DNA from: Watersipora subatra
Lineage: Eukaryota; Bryozoa; Gymnolaemata; Cheilostomatida; Watersiporidae
Direction of reading: 5' to 3'
DNA: 64,000 nt
Assembly: GCF_963576615.1 (NCBI RefSeq)
Contig: NC_088708.1
Coordinates: 50,703,196 to 50,767,195, forward strand
Part shown: one piece after another, positions 54,483-64,000 of the stretch
Numbering within the stretch: the first letter of the stretch is position 1
Layout: every line of letters starts with the position of its first letter
The notes under the pieces: model-generated
Told to the model about the DNA's origin: nothing
Seen by the model: the letters and a program-made list of their open reading frames with translations, nothing else
Databases searched by the model: none
Program-made: the position numbers and the translations under genes

Positions 54483-54764
54483 CATACACGGAGAGCTGGA
54501 TTTCACATCCTACTACAGTACCAACCACAACCTCAACTAAAATACAAACTACAGTACCAACAACAGCACCAACTACAGTACCAACTACACTACCAACTAC
54601 AGTACCAACTACAGTACCAACTACAGTACCAACAACAGTACCAACAACAGTACCAACTACAGTACCAACAACAGTACCAACTACAGTACCAACAACAGTA
54701 CCAACCACAACCCCAACAACAACTAAATTATTTACACAGACCCATTCTAGCTTCGGCTCTTCAA
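54483..54764 (+). CDS. gene 2: Thr/Pro-rich mucin-like stalk exon
   Basis: The exon follows TTTTTGTTTGACAG and ends before GTAAGT, phase 1 on both sides. It encodes TYTESWISHP, then TTVPTTTSTKIQTTVPTTAP, then about eleven repeats of TVPT (TTVPTT...), then TPTTTKLFTQTHSSFGSSS. Such Thr/Pro runs are normally O-glycosylated and act as stiff spacers between domains. The 12-bp DNA repeat (ACAGTACCAACT and ACAGTACCAACA) is a coding minisatellite, so length may vary between individuals. The - strand frame through it (VVGT repeats) is a shadow. Confidence 0.85.
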
Positions 54765-55159
54765 GTAAGTCATATTACATGATAACATATGCATACTGCA
54801 TAGAGTGAGTTGTACCGGAATTAGGCAGCTGTATTTTGAAGCAACATCTAATGGCGGACAAGACAGGAGTGTTGATATGTTACTTTACGTATTCTTATCT
54901 ATGCATCCGTATCAGCTGCGTAGTGAGCGGTTGAGATAAAGAGAGAGGGAGAGTGAAACGGGACAGTTCTTCTTGGCACAAGTTATTTGGTTAAGATGAT
55001 ACGGTGAGAGAGATAAGAGGCAAGACATTTGGCATCTGTAGATGCTATAGAATTTTTCATTACTTGAGCTTTTCGAGTCAATGAGATAAGCTCTTTTCTA
55101 TTCACAAAATGCTTCAGCCTCGGAAAGCAGCGTGCTTACTTTTAATCACAAGTTTTATT
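54765..55159. other. intron sequence, nothing recognised
   Basis: Start of intron 8 of gene 2. Nothing is seen before the 57-bp array. Confidence 0.4.
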
Positions 55160-55955
55160 CTTATACCAGGTATGTCTAATATATTATATTAGAGTCTAGT
55201 AACACTCTAGTCTATTCTTACACCAGGTATGTCTAATATATTTTATTAGAGTCTAGTGATACTCTAGTCTATTCTTATACCAGGTATGTCTAATATATTA
55301 CATTAGAGTCTAGTAACACTCTAGTCTATTCTCATTCCAGGTATGTCTAATATATTGTATTAGAGTCTAGTAATACTCTAGTCTATTCTTATACCAGGTA
55401 TGTCTAATATATTATATTAGAGTCTAGTAACACTCTAGTCTATTCTTATACCAGGTATGTCTAATAAATTATATTAGAGTCTAGTAACACTCTAGTCTAT
55501 TCTTATACCAGGTATGTCTAATATATTATATTAGAGTCTAGTATCACTCTAGTCTATTCTTATACCAGGTATGTCTAATATATTATATTAGAGTCTAGTA
55601 ACACTCTAGTCTATTCTTATACCAGGTATGTCTAATAAATTATATTAGAGTCTAGTAACACTCTAGTCTTTTCTTACACCAGGTATGTCTAATATATTAT
55701 ATTAGGGTCTAGTAACACTCTAGTCTATTCTTATACCAGGTATGTCTAATATATTATATTAGAGTCTAGTAACACTCTATTCTATTCTCATTCCAGGTAT
55801 GTCTAATATATTGTATTAGAGTCTAGTAATACTCTAGTCTATTCTTATACCAGGTATGTCTAATATATTGTATAGAGTCTAGTATCACTCTAACCTATTC
55901 TTATACCAGGTATATCTAATATATTTTATTAGAGTCTAGTAACACTCTATTTTAT
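55160..55955. repeat. 57-bp minisatellite with a splice-site-like word in each unit
   Basis: About 14 copies of a 57-bp unit. Each contains CTATTCTTATACCAGGTATG followed by TCTAATATATT and GAGTCTAGTAACACTC. The GT of CAGGTATGT recurs at 55170, 55227, 55284 and so on to 55910. The unit also carries partly palindromic halves (AGAGTCTAGTAACACTCTAG). Confidence 0.96.
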
Positions 55956-56104
55956 GTTTATAGTGTTTCTTATGCTAGAAACACTCATAACCGTAACAGT
56001 CAGCCTGCAACTGCTATATACATGTAGATCTTTTGCAACAATTTTCCTTTCTTTTGGCGTGTAACAAAAAACAGCATTTTGTTGATTGTCAATTACCGAA
56101 GCCA

Positions 56105-56490
56105 ATAAAAAGTTATACATACAGATAGCCTTCATGTGGTTGTTATACATACAGATAGCTGGCATGTTGTTATACATAAAGATAGCCTACATGTTGTTAT
56201 ACATAAAGATAGCCTACCCGTTGTTTTATACATACAGATAGCCTTTATGTTGTTGCAATACATGCAGATAGTCTACATGTTGTTATACATACAGATAGCT
56301 TACATGTTGTTATACATACAGATAGCCTACCTGTTGTTGTTATACATACATATAGCCTACATGTTGTTATACATACAGATGGCCTAAAGGTTGTTATTAT
56401 ACATACAGATAGCCTAATTGTTGTTGTTATACATGCAGATAGCTTAAATCTTGTTTTTATACATACAGATAGCCTACATGTTGTTGTCAT
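56105..56490. repeat. 25-27-bp tandem repeat
   Basis: About 14 degenerate copies of TTGTTATACATACAGATAGC plus CTACATG. The stretches coded on either strand are repeat artefacts. Confidence 0.93.
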
Positions 56491-58287
56491 ACATGAAAAG
56501 TATGACTATTATATTTACAATGTTTATCGTTTTTCATGTTTATTACAAGTTACATAAATTACTCATTTATTTATTATTTCAGTAGAACAAACTTTCCAAA
56601 CAATTTAGTAAACTCATCCTTGTTACCAGTTGTTGGTATTGTCTCAGCCCGTATCACCCCGGTGTAGTACCTCAGCACATACTACCTCAGTGTAGCGCTG
56701 GGACATAGAGAAACATTTGATTAGCTCTAGTAAATTGTTTACAGTTGTTTAATAGTTGTCCTTGAACTTGCGATGCTTCGTTGATGCCATCAATTCATGG
56801 TTCACATAATTGATGATAAACGCCAAAAGGGAAACGCTGACAAACGACGATACAGTGTGAACCGGCCTTTAGTGATACTACTTATAATCAACCGTTTGTA
56901 CACAACTACCTATAAACTACAGTTATCATTGACAATGAGACTCCTTAAAGCAAAATACTATTTTTGTTTACATATAATTGACAAGTGACATACATTAGAA
57001 TAAACACAAAGCATAGTGCATGCTGCACACAAATTCTATCAGACACAAATCTCATAAACATGTTTGCAAGGCAGTAATTTTGGCACCTTGAATATTGCAG
57101 ACACAATTCAAGATCATTGACCATGTTATACAAGTTTAAATCACCACTAAAACCTAAAGAAAATTTGCCACTAAATCGCTATTAAATTTAGTAAATCTTT
57201 AAACTGCAAAACATAGCAGATGTTCACCAACTCTAACTCGGTATATTGTTAACCTCTCTGGTCATAGTCATTCCTTTAAGTTTTAGTTTTCAATAGGCCA
57301 AAGATGGTTGAATAGGTAAACAGATTTTGTATACATCAGCATACTCTGGTATCTAAATCTTGCGAGCACACAGCCTTGGCGTTGATTTGAATAGAGGTCA
57401 AAGGTTGAAGCTTGTTAAAATCCATTCCAACTCCCTAACAATATATGGGGCAAAATGTTGTTACATCACAGGCAGGAAAAGAGGTGGTGCCGCGAGAGCT
57501 GGAAAATAAAAAGGGGGCGTCTAACCTTGATAAATCTTATCTTATTAAGAAAGCCGATCTCGTGTTTGCATAGAAAGTCGCTCTTCTCATCACAAGACCT
57601 TGTTAGATAACAATGTCATTTACTCATGTCACACCTCTCTTTTTTTTCTCAGGCTGCCAGCCACTTTCAATCCACGATTTTACTTCTGATACTGTACGCA
57701 CTTTGTTAAACTTTTAGTTTATGAAATAAATTTAACAATGCACAACAAACTTTAATGTAACTATGTTTCAAACAAATTTTTGCTACAAATTAGTACACGC
57801 AAACAGACATTAACTTAGCTCTATGTAATCTTCGATATAGTTAAATATTGTTACTTAAAGTTCCGAAGCCTGTGATACTCATTGTGGAATTACCATCTTT
57901 TATGCGTCAACCAATCTATGTAGCAAAACACACGGAGTAACTACTTGAAACCAAGCGGTAAGAAATTCAGAATTGCAAATAGCTGTATGTTCAAGGCTGT
58001 GTAAAAGAGCAAATAAAGTCGACAAAAAAATCTATGTAGTGATTGGTTTAATTCTCAAGTATTCTTACTATATTCCTTTTCTGTACTTGCTTATCACCAA
58101 GTGCTTGTGTTGCGCACCGAGTGTGATTACAATTGCTAATAGTCAGTGAAGTCGAGCAATCATTCAAGGATGGTCTCTTTTCATAAATATCGACTTACTC
58201 TACCGACTACACCTAATTGACTATCAACAATAGTTACCATAACAAGATAAGTATAGAGCATCGCATGGTCGGGTGTTCTTTGTTCAG
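56491..58287. other. intron sequence, nothing recognised
   Basis: Right part of intron 8 of gene 2. No repeat or coding signal was recognised. Confidence 0.4.
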
Positions 58288-58439
58288 GTGTGTTTGGCCA
58301 GCGATGCCCGCAAGGATGGCCCGGTTATAAAGACAAATGCTACTTTATCTCAACGACTCCGGAAGATTGGATCACCGCAAAGTCTATCTGTGAGTCTCGA
58401 GGGGGTGTGTTGGCCTCGGTCAGCTCCTTGGATGAGGCG
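58288..58439 (+). CDS. gene 2: CTLD3, first exon
   Basis: After GGTGTTCTTTGTTCAG the exon encodes SVFGQRCPQGWPGYKDKCYF, then PEDWITAKSICESRGGVLAS and VSSLDEA. C-P.GW.....CY.......W..A...C...GG.LAS..S..E is the CTLD start. Phase 1 in (from the stalk exon) and 0 out at GTAAGG, matching 59707. Confidence 0.93.
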
Positions 58440-59706
58440 GTAAGGGCTGTTTGTCTGTCTGTTTGTCTTTATGAATGGTTTGCTGCCGCTTATTGATCAT
58501 ATCTTATTTCGAGTGTTGTTTGTGTACATGTAAGTAGATTGTTGATAGATCTAACGTAATTTCGGCTGTTCTTTTTTACAATATAATAACTGATTGCAAG
58601 GCCTCCAAAGAGATGGCAACTCCAAAGAGATGGCAACCAAATTAACTTGCAAAAGTATTTTTCATTGTATCACTCATTTAGTCTCAAGTTACAAGCATCT
58701 GGTTCTTCATTTATTATAATTTTGTCATTGTATCTTGCTCGATTTTTAAAATTAGAAATTAGAAAAATTGTAGATTCTTTCAAGTTTATGATTGTTCTAA
58801 AAGCATTATTGTCTAGAACCGCTAGTGGGTAAGGGAAGTTTTCTTGTTTGTAATGGTACGTAAAACAAGTGCAGCAAGGATACCTCCAAAGCAAAGTATG
58901 TCTAATTTAATGTCAAACGTAATATAAATATACCTTTTCATCATTAGTGTGATGTGAATTTTGATTTTAACGATAATTTATGCCAAGGAGGTTCTCAGTG
59001 CAAAAATGAAAATATCAAAAATTGAGCATACAAGTTCTAAATACAGAGATGGACATACTGTATATGCATAACAAAGAATAGGTTTAGAGCTGTTCTTGGA
59101 AGCAATTGTGCCAAAATGTTTTTCTGTTTGATGGGTTTTTCCAATCGTTCATCTTGTGTTTTTCGCTCACCCCAAAAAAAAATAATAAAAGAGGCATATG
59201 ATGTTATACTGCAGATTACAGTAAAATGTGGCATCATTAGAGATAAGTTAGAGTATCACAAATGGCTTTCCATCTCTGACTAGGATACTTAACTTAACAT
59301 GTGTAATCCAAACTAATTAAACATGAAAACATTTTAAACTAAGTCAACTAAAAATGTCTAAACTGTTTAATACTTGTGTGATACAATATTAATTATTAAT
59401 AATGTTCTATCTAATTGGCTAATTTTGTATCATCAATTTTTGAAGAAGGTTATGAAAAGCATCGGACGGAGCATCGCTGAAGTCCACCTTGTCATGCAAT
59501 CATGACAGATATAAGAGTGTGATTAGATAATTCACTCCTAGAAAAACAAACATTTTTGATAATTCCGGACTTTAACCTGTAGCCATAAGGATATACATGT
59601 AGGTTAAATAATCTCCCTTACGGAGGTGGGTGGTATTCAATTTGTTCAAAGTACTTATGCTGGACATTTTTTCAGCAAAACTGTATATATCTCATTCGTA
59701 TTTAAG
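58440..59706. other. intron sequence, nothing recognised
   Basis: No feature identified. An in-frame AG at 59674 (TTTTTTCAG) is an alternative upstream acceptor for the next exon but breaks the phase. Confidence 0.4.
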
Positions 59707-59828
59707 GTCTTCTTAGGAAACCAAACAAGGCGTCTAAAGCCAGAGCTCTTTTACGTTGGAGCGAATGACAGACAAAAAGAGGGCACATGGGTTAACCTTG
59801 ATAATTCGCCTTTTCCTCAAGATAAATC
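59707..59828 (+). CDS. gene 2: CTLD3, middle exon
   Basis: Starts after ATTCGTATTTAAG, phase 0, and reads VFLGNQTRRLKPELFYVGAN, DRQKEGTWVNLDNSPFPQDK and S. The FYVGANDR..EG.W...D sequence corresponds to the WIGL.D...EG.W.W.DG segment of a CTLD. It ends two bases into a codon before GTATGT, and TC|A completes Ser with the exon at 59977. The acceptor's pyrimidine tract is weak. Confidence 0.85.
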
Positions 59829-59976
59829 GTATGTATTCTAAATATCATTATGATAATTTCCATAGATGTAAGCTTCAAAAATTTATGTAGTTGTCAATAT
59901 ATGTTTGATAGTTTTCATTTTCTTATAAATCAGAACCTAGTTCATAGAATGTACACCCTGGGTTCTCGGTTTGTAG

Positions 59977-60110
59977 AGTTTGGGGAAAAGGGCAGCCTGA
60001 TGATCATGGAGCTGGTGAGGACTGTGGGAGTTTTCTATCCTTCAATGACTATAGACTCAATGATGCCCCCTGTAATAGCGCCTACCAGTTTATCTGCGAA
60101 AGGTCGATAA
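59977..60110 (+). CDS. gene 2: CTLD3, last exon, with QPD motif
   Basis: After CTCGGTTTGTAG the exon reads SVWGKGQPDDHGAGEDCGSF, LSFNDYRLNDAPCNSAYQFI and CERSI. W..GQPDDH...EDC......  ND..C.....FICE is the end of a CTLD. The QPD tripeptide is the galactose-type Ca2+/sugar motif, and RLNDAPC keeps the ND of WND. Of the three complete CTLDs here it is the only one with a canonical motif. Phase 1 out at a perfect GTAAGT. Confidence 0.92.
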
Positions 60111-60638
60111 GTAAGTGCACTTAAATATAGATCTCATATCATGTTTAGAAGTTGTCGTCTCATTTTCTTTACAAAACTATTTCCTTAGTTAAATGGTATA
60201 GAAATCTGTTAAACAACAAATCACATTTCAGCAGTGTTTTAGTCACAGTTTTTAAATGCACGTTATTAAGGAAAAAACCTAGTTAGTTTGTTAAGAGGTT
60301 GAATTTTAGAAGTCATAAATCTGTCATTATTTCTATTAGCCATTTTCCAAATCTAGGAAATTACTTGCGAGTTAAATCACGATGCAGATCTAGGTAAGGC
60401 AGCGGTACAGTGTGACTCGTGCCCGCCTTAGTCGATTTATTCCTTATTAAATCATATAGCGATGTTAGTTTGTGTCCCAACCTAATAACATGAGAACTAT
60501 AACTGAGTGGTAGACTCTTGTTTCCTATCTACATCAGGAAGTATAAGGCCTCACCTAAAACTATCTATGGCTCAATTGTTTAACAATAACTGTTGATATA
60601 AGTATGATGCTAGGCTAGCAGCATGACAAGCAATATTA
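60111..60638. other. intron sequence, nothing recognised
   Basis: No feature identified before the 67-bp array. Confidence 0.4.
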
Positions 60639-61005
60639 ATCTTGCTGGTACTACTAATATAGCTGAAGAGTATTCAATGACCAGATACTCATACTGACAC
60701 TATCAGTGACCTTGTTAGTACTAATATAGCTGAAGAGTATTCAATGACCAGATAGATACTCATAGTGACACTATCAGTGACCTTGTTACTACTAATATAG
60801 CAGAAGAGTATTCAATGACTAGATAGATACTCATACTGACACTATCAGTGACCTTGTTACTACTCATATAGCTGAGGAGTATTCAATGACCAGATACTCA
60901 TGCTGACACTATCAGTGACCTTGTTACTACTCATATAGCTGAAGAGTATTCAATGACCAGATACTCATGCTGACACTATCAGTCACCTCGTTACTACTAA
61001 TATAG
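60639..61005. repeat. 67-bp tandem repeat
   Basis: Five to six copies of a unit containing CTAATATAGCTGAAGAGTAT, TCAATGACCAGATACTCATA and CTGACACTATCAGTGACCTT. CTGACACTATCAG is itself nearly palindromic. Confidence 0.93.
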
Positions 61006-61160
61006 CTGAGAATTATTATAGTCTTAGGTTTCAGCTGTTTTCTGGTTGCTATCCGTGACTCATATTTCCACAGGCTGTCTAAAGTTAAATTATCACTGCT
61101 GTAGTGAAATACTAATGGTCATTATCCATATGTTAGCTTTTCTGTATTTCAAGTCTTTAA

Positions 61161-62069
61161 AGGTTGACTTGCAACAAAATTCACGTTACAGTTATTTGGT
61201 ATCAAAAGATTCACCATGTCTTACTCTGCTGTGTTGTAGGTGCAAAATATGTAGAAATGTGATTACAAGCTCTTGAAAGCTCAAAAATGAACAGTTAATT
61301 GCCGCCATCACAAAACCGCCGTAGATTGGAATCAATTTATTTGTCTGACGTGGTCAAACGATTTGGTTATTGTTTTGACCCGTGATGTTCACATGTGAAT
61401 TAAAAGGCCAATAAAAGGCTCAACATAAAACTTCTCGTAGCACTAGTTTATGGCAAATATTTCGGGTTTTACCAAAAAGCCTATATCAAATATAGATGCT
61501 CGCTACTTTACAGTTTTGTTTCGGCTTGGTCTAATCGTCCAGTCGTAATCTGATCATGTGACCCATACTTCCAGCCAAACATCGCGAATAATTTCTGCAG
61601 CATTTTTCAACTATCACAGGTGACCAACAGGCTCGTCATGTTTATCAGAGGATGATATGCACTCCTTCGAGTTAAGATTAAAAAATTAAACGCATTTTTA
61701 TGGTAGGTTTTGAGATATCAGTGCTCAAAATGACAGCATTACAATGATGATGAAATAGACATTTACGGACAATAGACATGGTTTTGTTGAATGCATGAAG
61801 TATATTTGTGAAAGTATTTTGACGAATGAGGTTGCATGAAAGTGTAAACAGAAGCCATCTTGTTCAGCTATGTCCCATTTGAGCCGTTTTGAGAGGGATT
61901 CCAATTTATGGCAGTTTTGTGATGGCGGCGATTAACTGTTTGTTTTTGAAATTTTAAGAGTTTTTAATCACATTTCCACATATTTTGCACCTACAACACA
62001 GCAGAGTAAGACATGGTGAATCTTTTGATACCAAATAACTGTAATGTGATTTTTGCTGCAAGTCAACCT
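61161..62069. mobile_element. 909-bp long-inverted-repeat DNA element flanked by TTAA
   Basis: The left end AGGTTGACTTGCAACAAAAT is complemented at the right end (TTTTTGCTGCAAGTCAACCT). The arms match for about 160 bp, including GTTACAGTTATTTGGTATCA and AAAGATTCACCATGTCTTAC. TTAA lies on both sides (61157-61160 and 62070-62073). TTAA duplication is typical of piggyBac-type insertion, although a TA duplication cannot be excluded because TTTAAA overlaps the left site. No transposase, so non-autonomous. Confidence 0.85.
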
Positions 62070-62073
62070 TTAA

Positions 62074-62772
62074 TGCTCACAGATATAAGCATCACGGAAA
62101 TATTATTTCTTTAAAAGTAGTTTAATATTATCTCAAATAATTGCTATGAACTATAACACTGTTAGCGATGATCATAGAGAGACAGTACTAACAGCATAGT
62201 CCTCTTGTCTCTCACTAAATTGTCAATAAGCCATGTTTCCTCCCATTTCATCTTTCTGCTTCTTGTCAGCAATCATTTCAATAGACTGATGTGGACTTGT
62301 GCCAGAAAATTAGTGGATAACTCAGCCTCAAAGAGAAAGTTCGTGTAATAATTTATAGCGCGAAAGGATATCTCTTTAGTTCAGCTGATATTCTAAGCAT
62401 ATTCAGGTTTTTCGTAAATAAAGTTGAAGTTTTTTACCCATGGTCACCCCAGATAACTCCTAACTAAATGCTTTATGGAAGTAAGCTGTTAGTCATTAGT
62501 TAAATAACAAGCTCTGTATAATAGAAGTGTATGGCCGCAGATGAGTGTTTCTAAATAATAGTGGATAATTCCACTTTCAAAAGTCCAGGCGGCAATTTCT
62601 AATATCCGTTCACTTTTGATACGTATTTTGCTACATCTAAATACATCTCCTTCCAATGTTCTTTAATAAAACTGTGCAATTAACCACAAACCTTTCTCAA
62701 CCTATTTGAATCAGAAATTTTTTATTGGTTTGTACAGAAAGAAAACTTTAACTCCGTATATCTTTCTTGTAG
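62074..62772. other. intron sequence, nothing recognised
   Basis: No repeat or RNA recognised between the TTAA-flanked element and the CTLD4 exon. Confidence 0.4.
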
Positions 62773-62990
62773 CTTACAAGGACCCATGTGACTCTGAGAA
62801 TGGCTGGCATCTCGTAGATGGAAAGTGTTATCGATATTTCCAAGAAGCGCTGAACTGGCTAGAGGCCCGTCAGTCTTGTCAAAGCAACGACGCCGATCTG
62901 ATAACGATAGACAGCAATAGCGAACTAGCCTTGGTTACAGAATCAGTGTCGTGTAGCAACAGGCAATCCATGTGGCTTGGGTATTCCGAT
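62773..62990 (+). CDS. gene 2: CTLD4, first exon (gene continues beyond window)
   Basis: After TATATCTTTCTTGTAG the exon encodes TYKDPCDSENGWHLVDGKCY, then EALNWLEARQSCQSNDADLI, TIDSNSELALVTESVSC and MWLGYSD. C....GW....GKCY......NW.EA...C.....DL..I.S..E...V.......WLGY.D is a CTLD through its WIGL position. It ends in phase 0 at GTAGGT. Unlike CTLD1-3, the WIGL region is on the same exon as the start of the domain, so CTLD4 lacks one intron. The rest of CTLD4 is not visible up to 64000. Confidence 0.92.
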
Positions 62991-63009
62991 GTAGGTGTAC
63001 CATTTCAAT

Positions 63010-63507
63010 GATGAATTTACACAAAAGTTTTGTAGATTTGATCAGAAAATATTGGTATGTTTCTATCATTTCCAATTGTTTTGGATGTATGAGGTGATCT
63101 GACTGCCAGGATGTTTCAAGATTAAACTCAACAAAACTTGATCACAGTTAAACCGCTCAGATCGAGCAAAAGTGATATTATATAACTCGCTGCCATAGTC
63201 AATATAAATAGTTAATAGTCGCCATCAGAGCTCTGTTGGTCATCAGGCCGACAGAACAGGGACGCGTAACCCTGCAACTTGAATGCAGTAGACAATATCG
63301 ACAATAGTAACGATAGCAACTAGTGACATCATTTCACACTCACTTTTCTTCAAAGCATTTTAACAGCAATCAAGATTTATTGATTTTAATCTTGAAACAA
63401 CCCGGTAGTCAGATCACATCAAACCTAGAAAAACATAATGATAGAAAATAATAGAAAAACATCATTACTTTCTGATAAAACTTACTAAAACTTTAACTAA
63501 GTTCATC
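63010..63507. mobile_element. foldback MITE family C, copy 3
   Basis: The most complete copy. The left end GATGAATTTACACAAAAGTT and right end complement GATGAACTTAGTTAAAGTT are followed inward by GATCAGAAA/TTATCAGAAAG, GTGATCTGACTGCCAGGATG and its complement, and TTCAAGATTAAACTCAACAA and its complement. The centre is shared with the other copies (CGTAACCCTGCAACTTGAAT). No coding region. Confidence 0.87.
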
Positions 63508-64000
63508 TTAACATTTAAAGCTTCATTGTTCTTTTTTTTCTAATAATATAAACATTGTGTATTCTACGAACATGGAGCTTATGCCATCAGGTCGCAAGTT
63601 CATTGTCTTTTATGCCTTAAAGTGATGCTGTATAATTAACAGATGAATTCTGATCTGTTTGTCACTGTTTAGTTTTTCAAATTCCATTTTAGAGGCTTTT
63701 ATACTTCCAGCTGTCTGTTTGTAAGACACGCTACTTTGCTACACAATGAACAAAAAACCTTCAACTAATAATTTTGTAAACAATTAGGACAAACCAATTG
63801 GCACCCAAAATACAGTTAGCGATATTTCGTTATAATTCATCAGCAAACTAGAAGACTGGTGGCTCAGGATTTATCGTATGCCAATGGTATCAGAGAAATT
63901 TTTTTAAATCAACTGCTCAAAGGTAGATTTTTCGAAATCAATTGACAGAAAAATAATTTTTTGATCTGTCGCTTTCTCAAAAGTCTGTTACTCAAAAACT
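63508..64000. other. intron sequence at the right window edge
   Basis: No exon completing CTLD4 could be recognised here, so the next exon presumably lies to the right of the window. Confidence 0.4.

Noticed and set aside
54463-54708. VVGT-repeat frame on the - strand
   Set aside because: Antisense shadow of the Thr/Pro stalk exon, which has flanking splice sites in phase.
58670-58894. Frames of 60-75 codons in the intron after CTLD3 exon 1
   Set aside because: AT-rich composition with no domain; overlapping frames on both strands point to chance.
1-64000. Endogenous retrovirus, LTR or Polinton remnants
   Set aside because: No integrase, protease, capsid or long direct terminal repeats were recognised. 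The RT sequences present are of the non-LTR type.

Overview
The window is nuclear DNA of an invertebrate animal. It is AT-rich by eye, coding sequence sits in short exons separated by kilobase introns with GT/AG borders and matching codon phases, and the introns are full of minisatellites, foldback DNA transposons and LINE relics. The exon-encoded domains (F5/8 type C, WSC, C-type lectin, fibronectin type II) and the repeat style fit a lophotrochozoan such as a mollusc or bryozoan. That is inference, and the species cannot be read from the sequence.

Two protein genes are supported, both on the + strand. Gene 1 enters from the left and ends near 25.27 kb. It has the last exon of one F5/8 type C (discoidin) domain (1793-1934), three exons of a second complete discoidin domain (7376-7542, 8208-8351, 10906-11047), a WSC-like exon (20978-21141) and a probable short terminal exon (25185-25265). 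Gene 2 starts at 39132 with a signal-peptide exon and runs off the right edge. Its twelve exons encode C-type lectin domain (CTLD) 1, a fibronectin type II domain, CTLD2, a Thr/Pro mucin-like stalk, CTLD3 and the start of CTLD4. All codon phases agree across the proposed introns. Both products look secreted or cell-surface, with ligand- or carbohydrate-binding modules.

Region by region. 2.89-6.80 kb: a tandem array of tRNA-Leu(UAA) genes on the - strand (about 218 bp per unit) inside an intron of gene 1; one copy is split inside its A box by a LINE. 11.1-16.8 kb: a 5.65-kb decayed hAT transposon with a matching 8-bp target duplication, itself carrying a nested MITE. 16.8-20.2 kb: degenerate repeats, a dispersed element with a 153-codon reading frame, and a long inverted-repeat element. 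21.2-21.8 kb: a 31-bp minisatellite. 24.0-25.0 kb: two MITE families. 25.3-28.0 kb: a 2.7-kb array of a 10-bp unit just after the gene 1 stop. 28-37 kb: foldback MITEs, a second LINE relic and small arrays. 39-63 kb: gene 2, whose introns hold minisatellites of 22, 25-27, 32, 57 and 67 bp, two non-autonomous hAT elements, and several long inverted-repeat elements.

I recognised no retrovirus, LTR element or Polinton, no bacterial-type operon, and no CRISPR array. Most long open frames in the window come from tandem repeats whose unit lacks stop codons.
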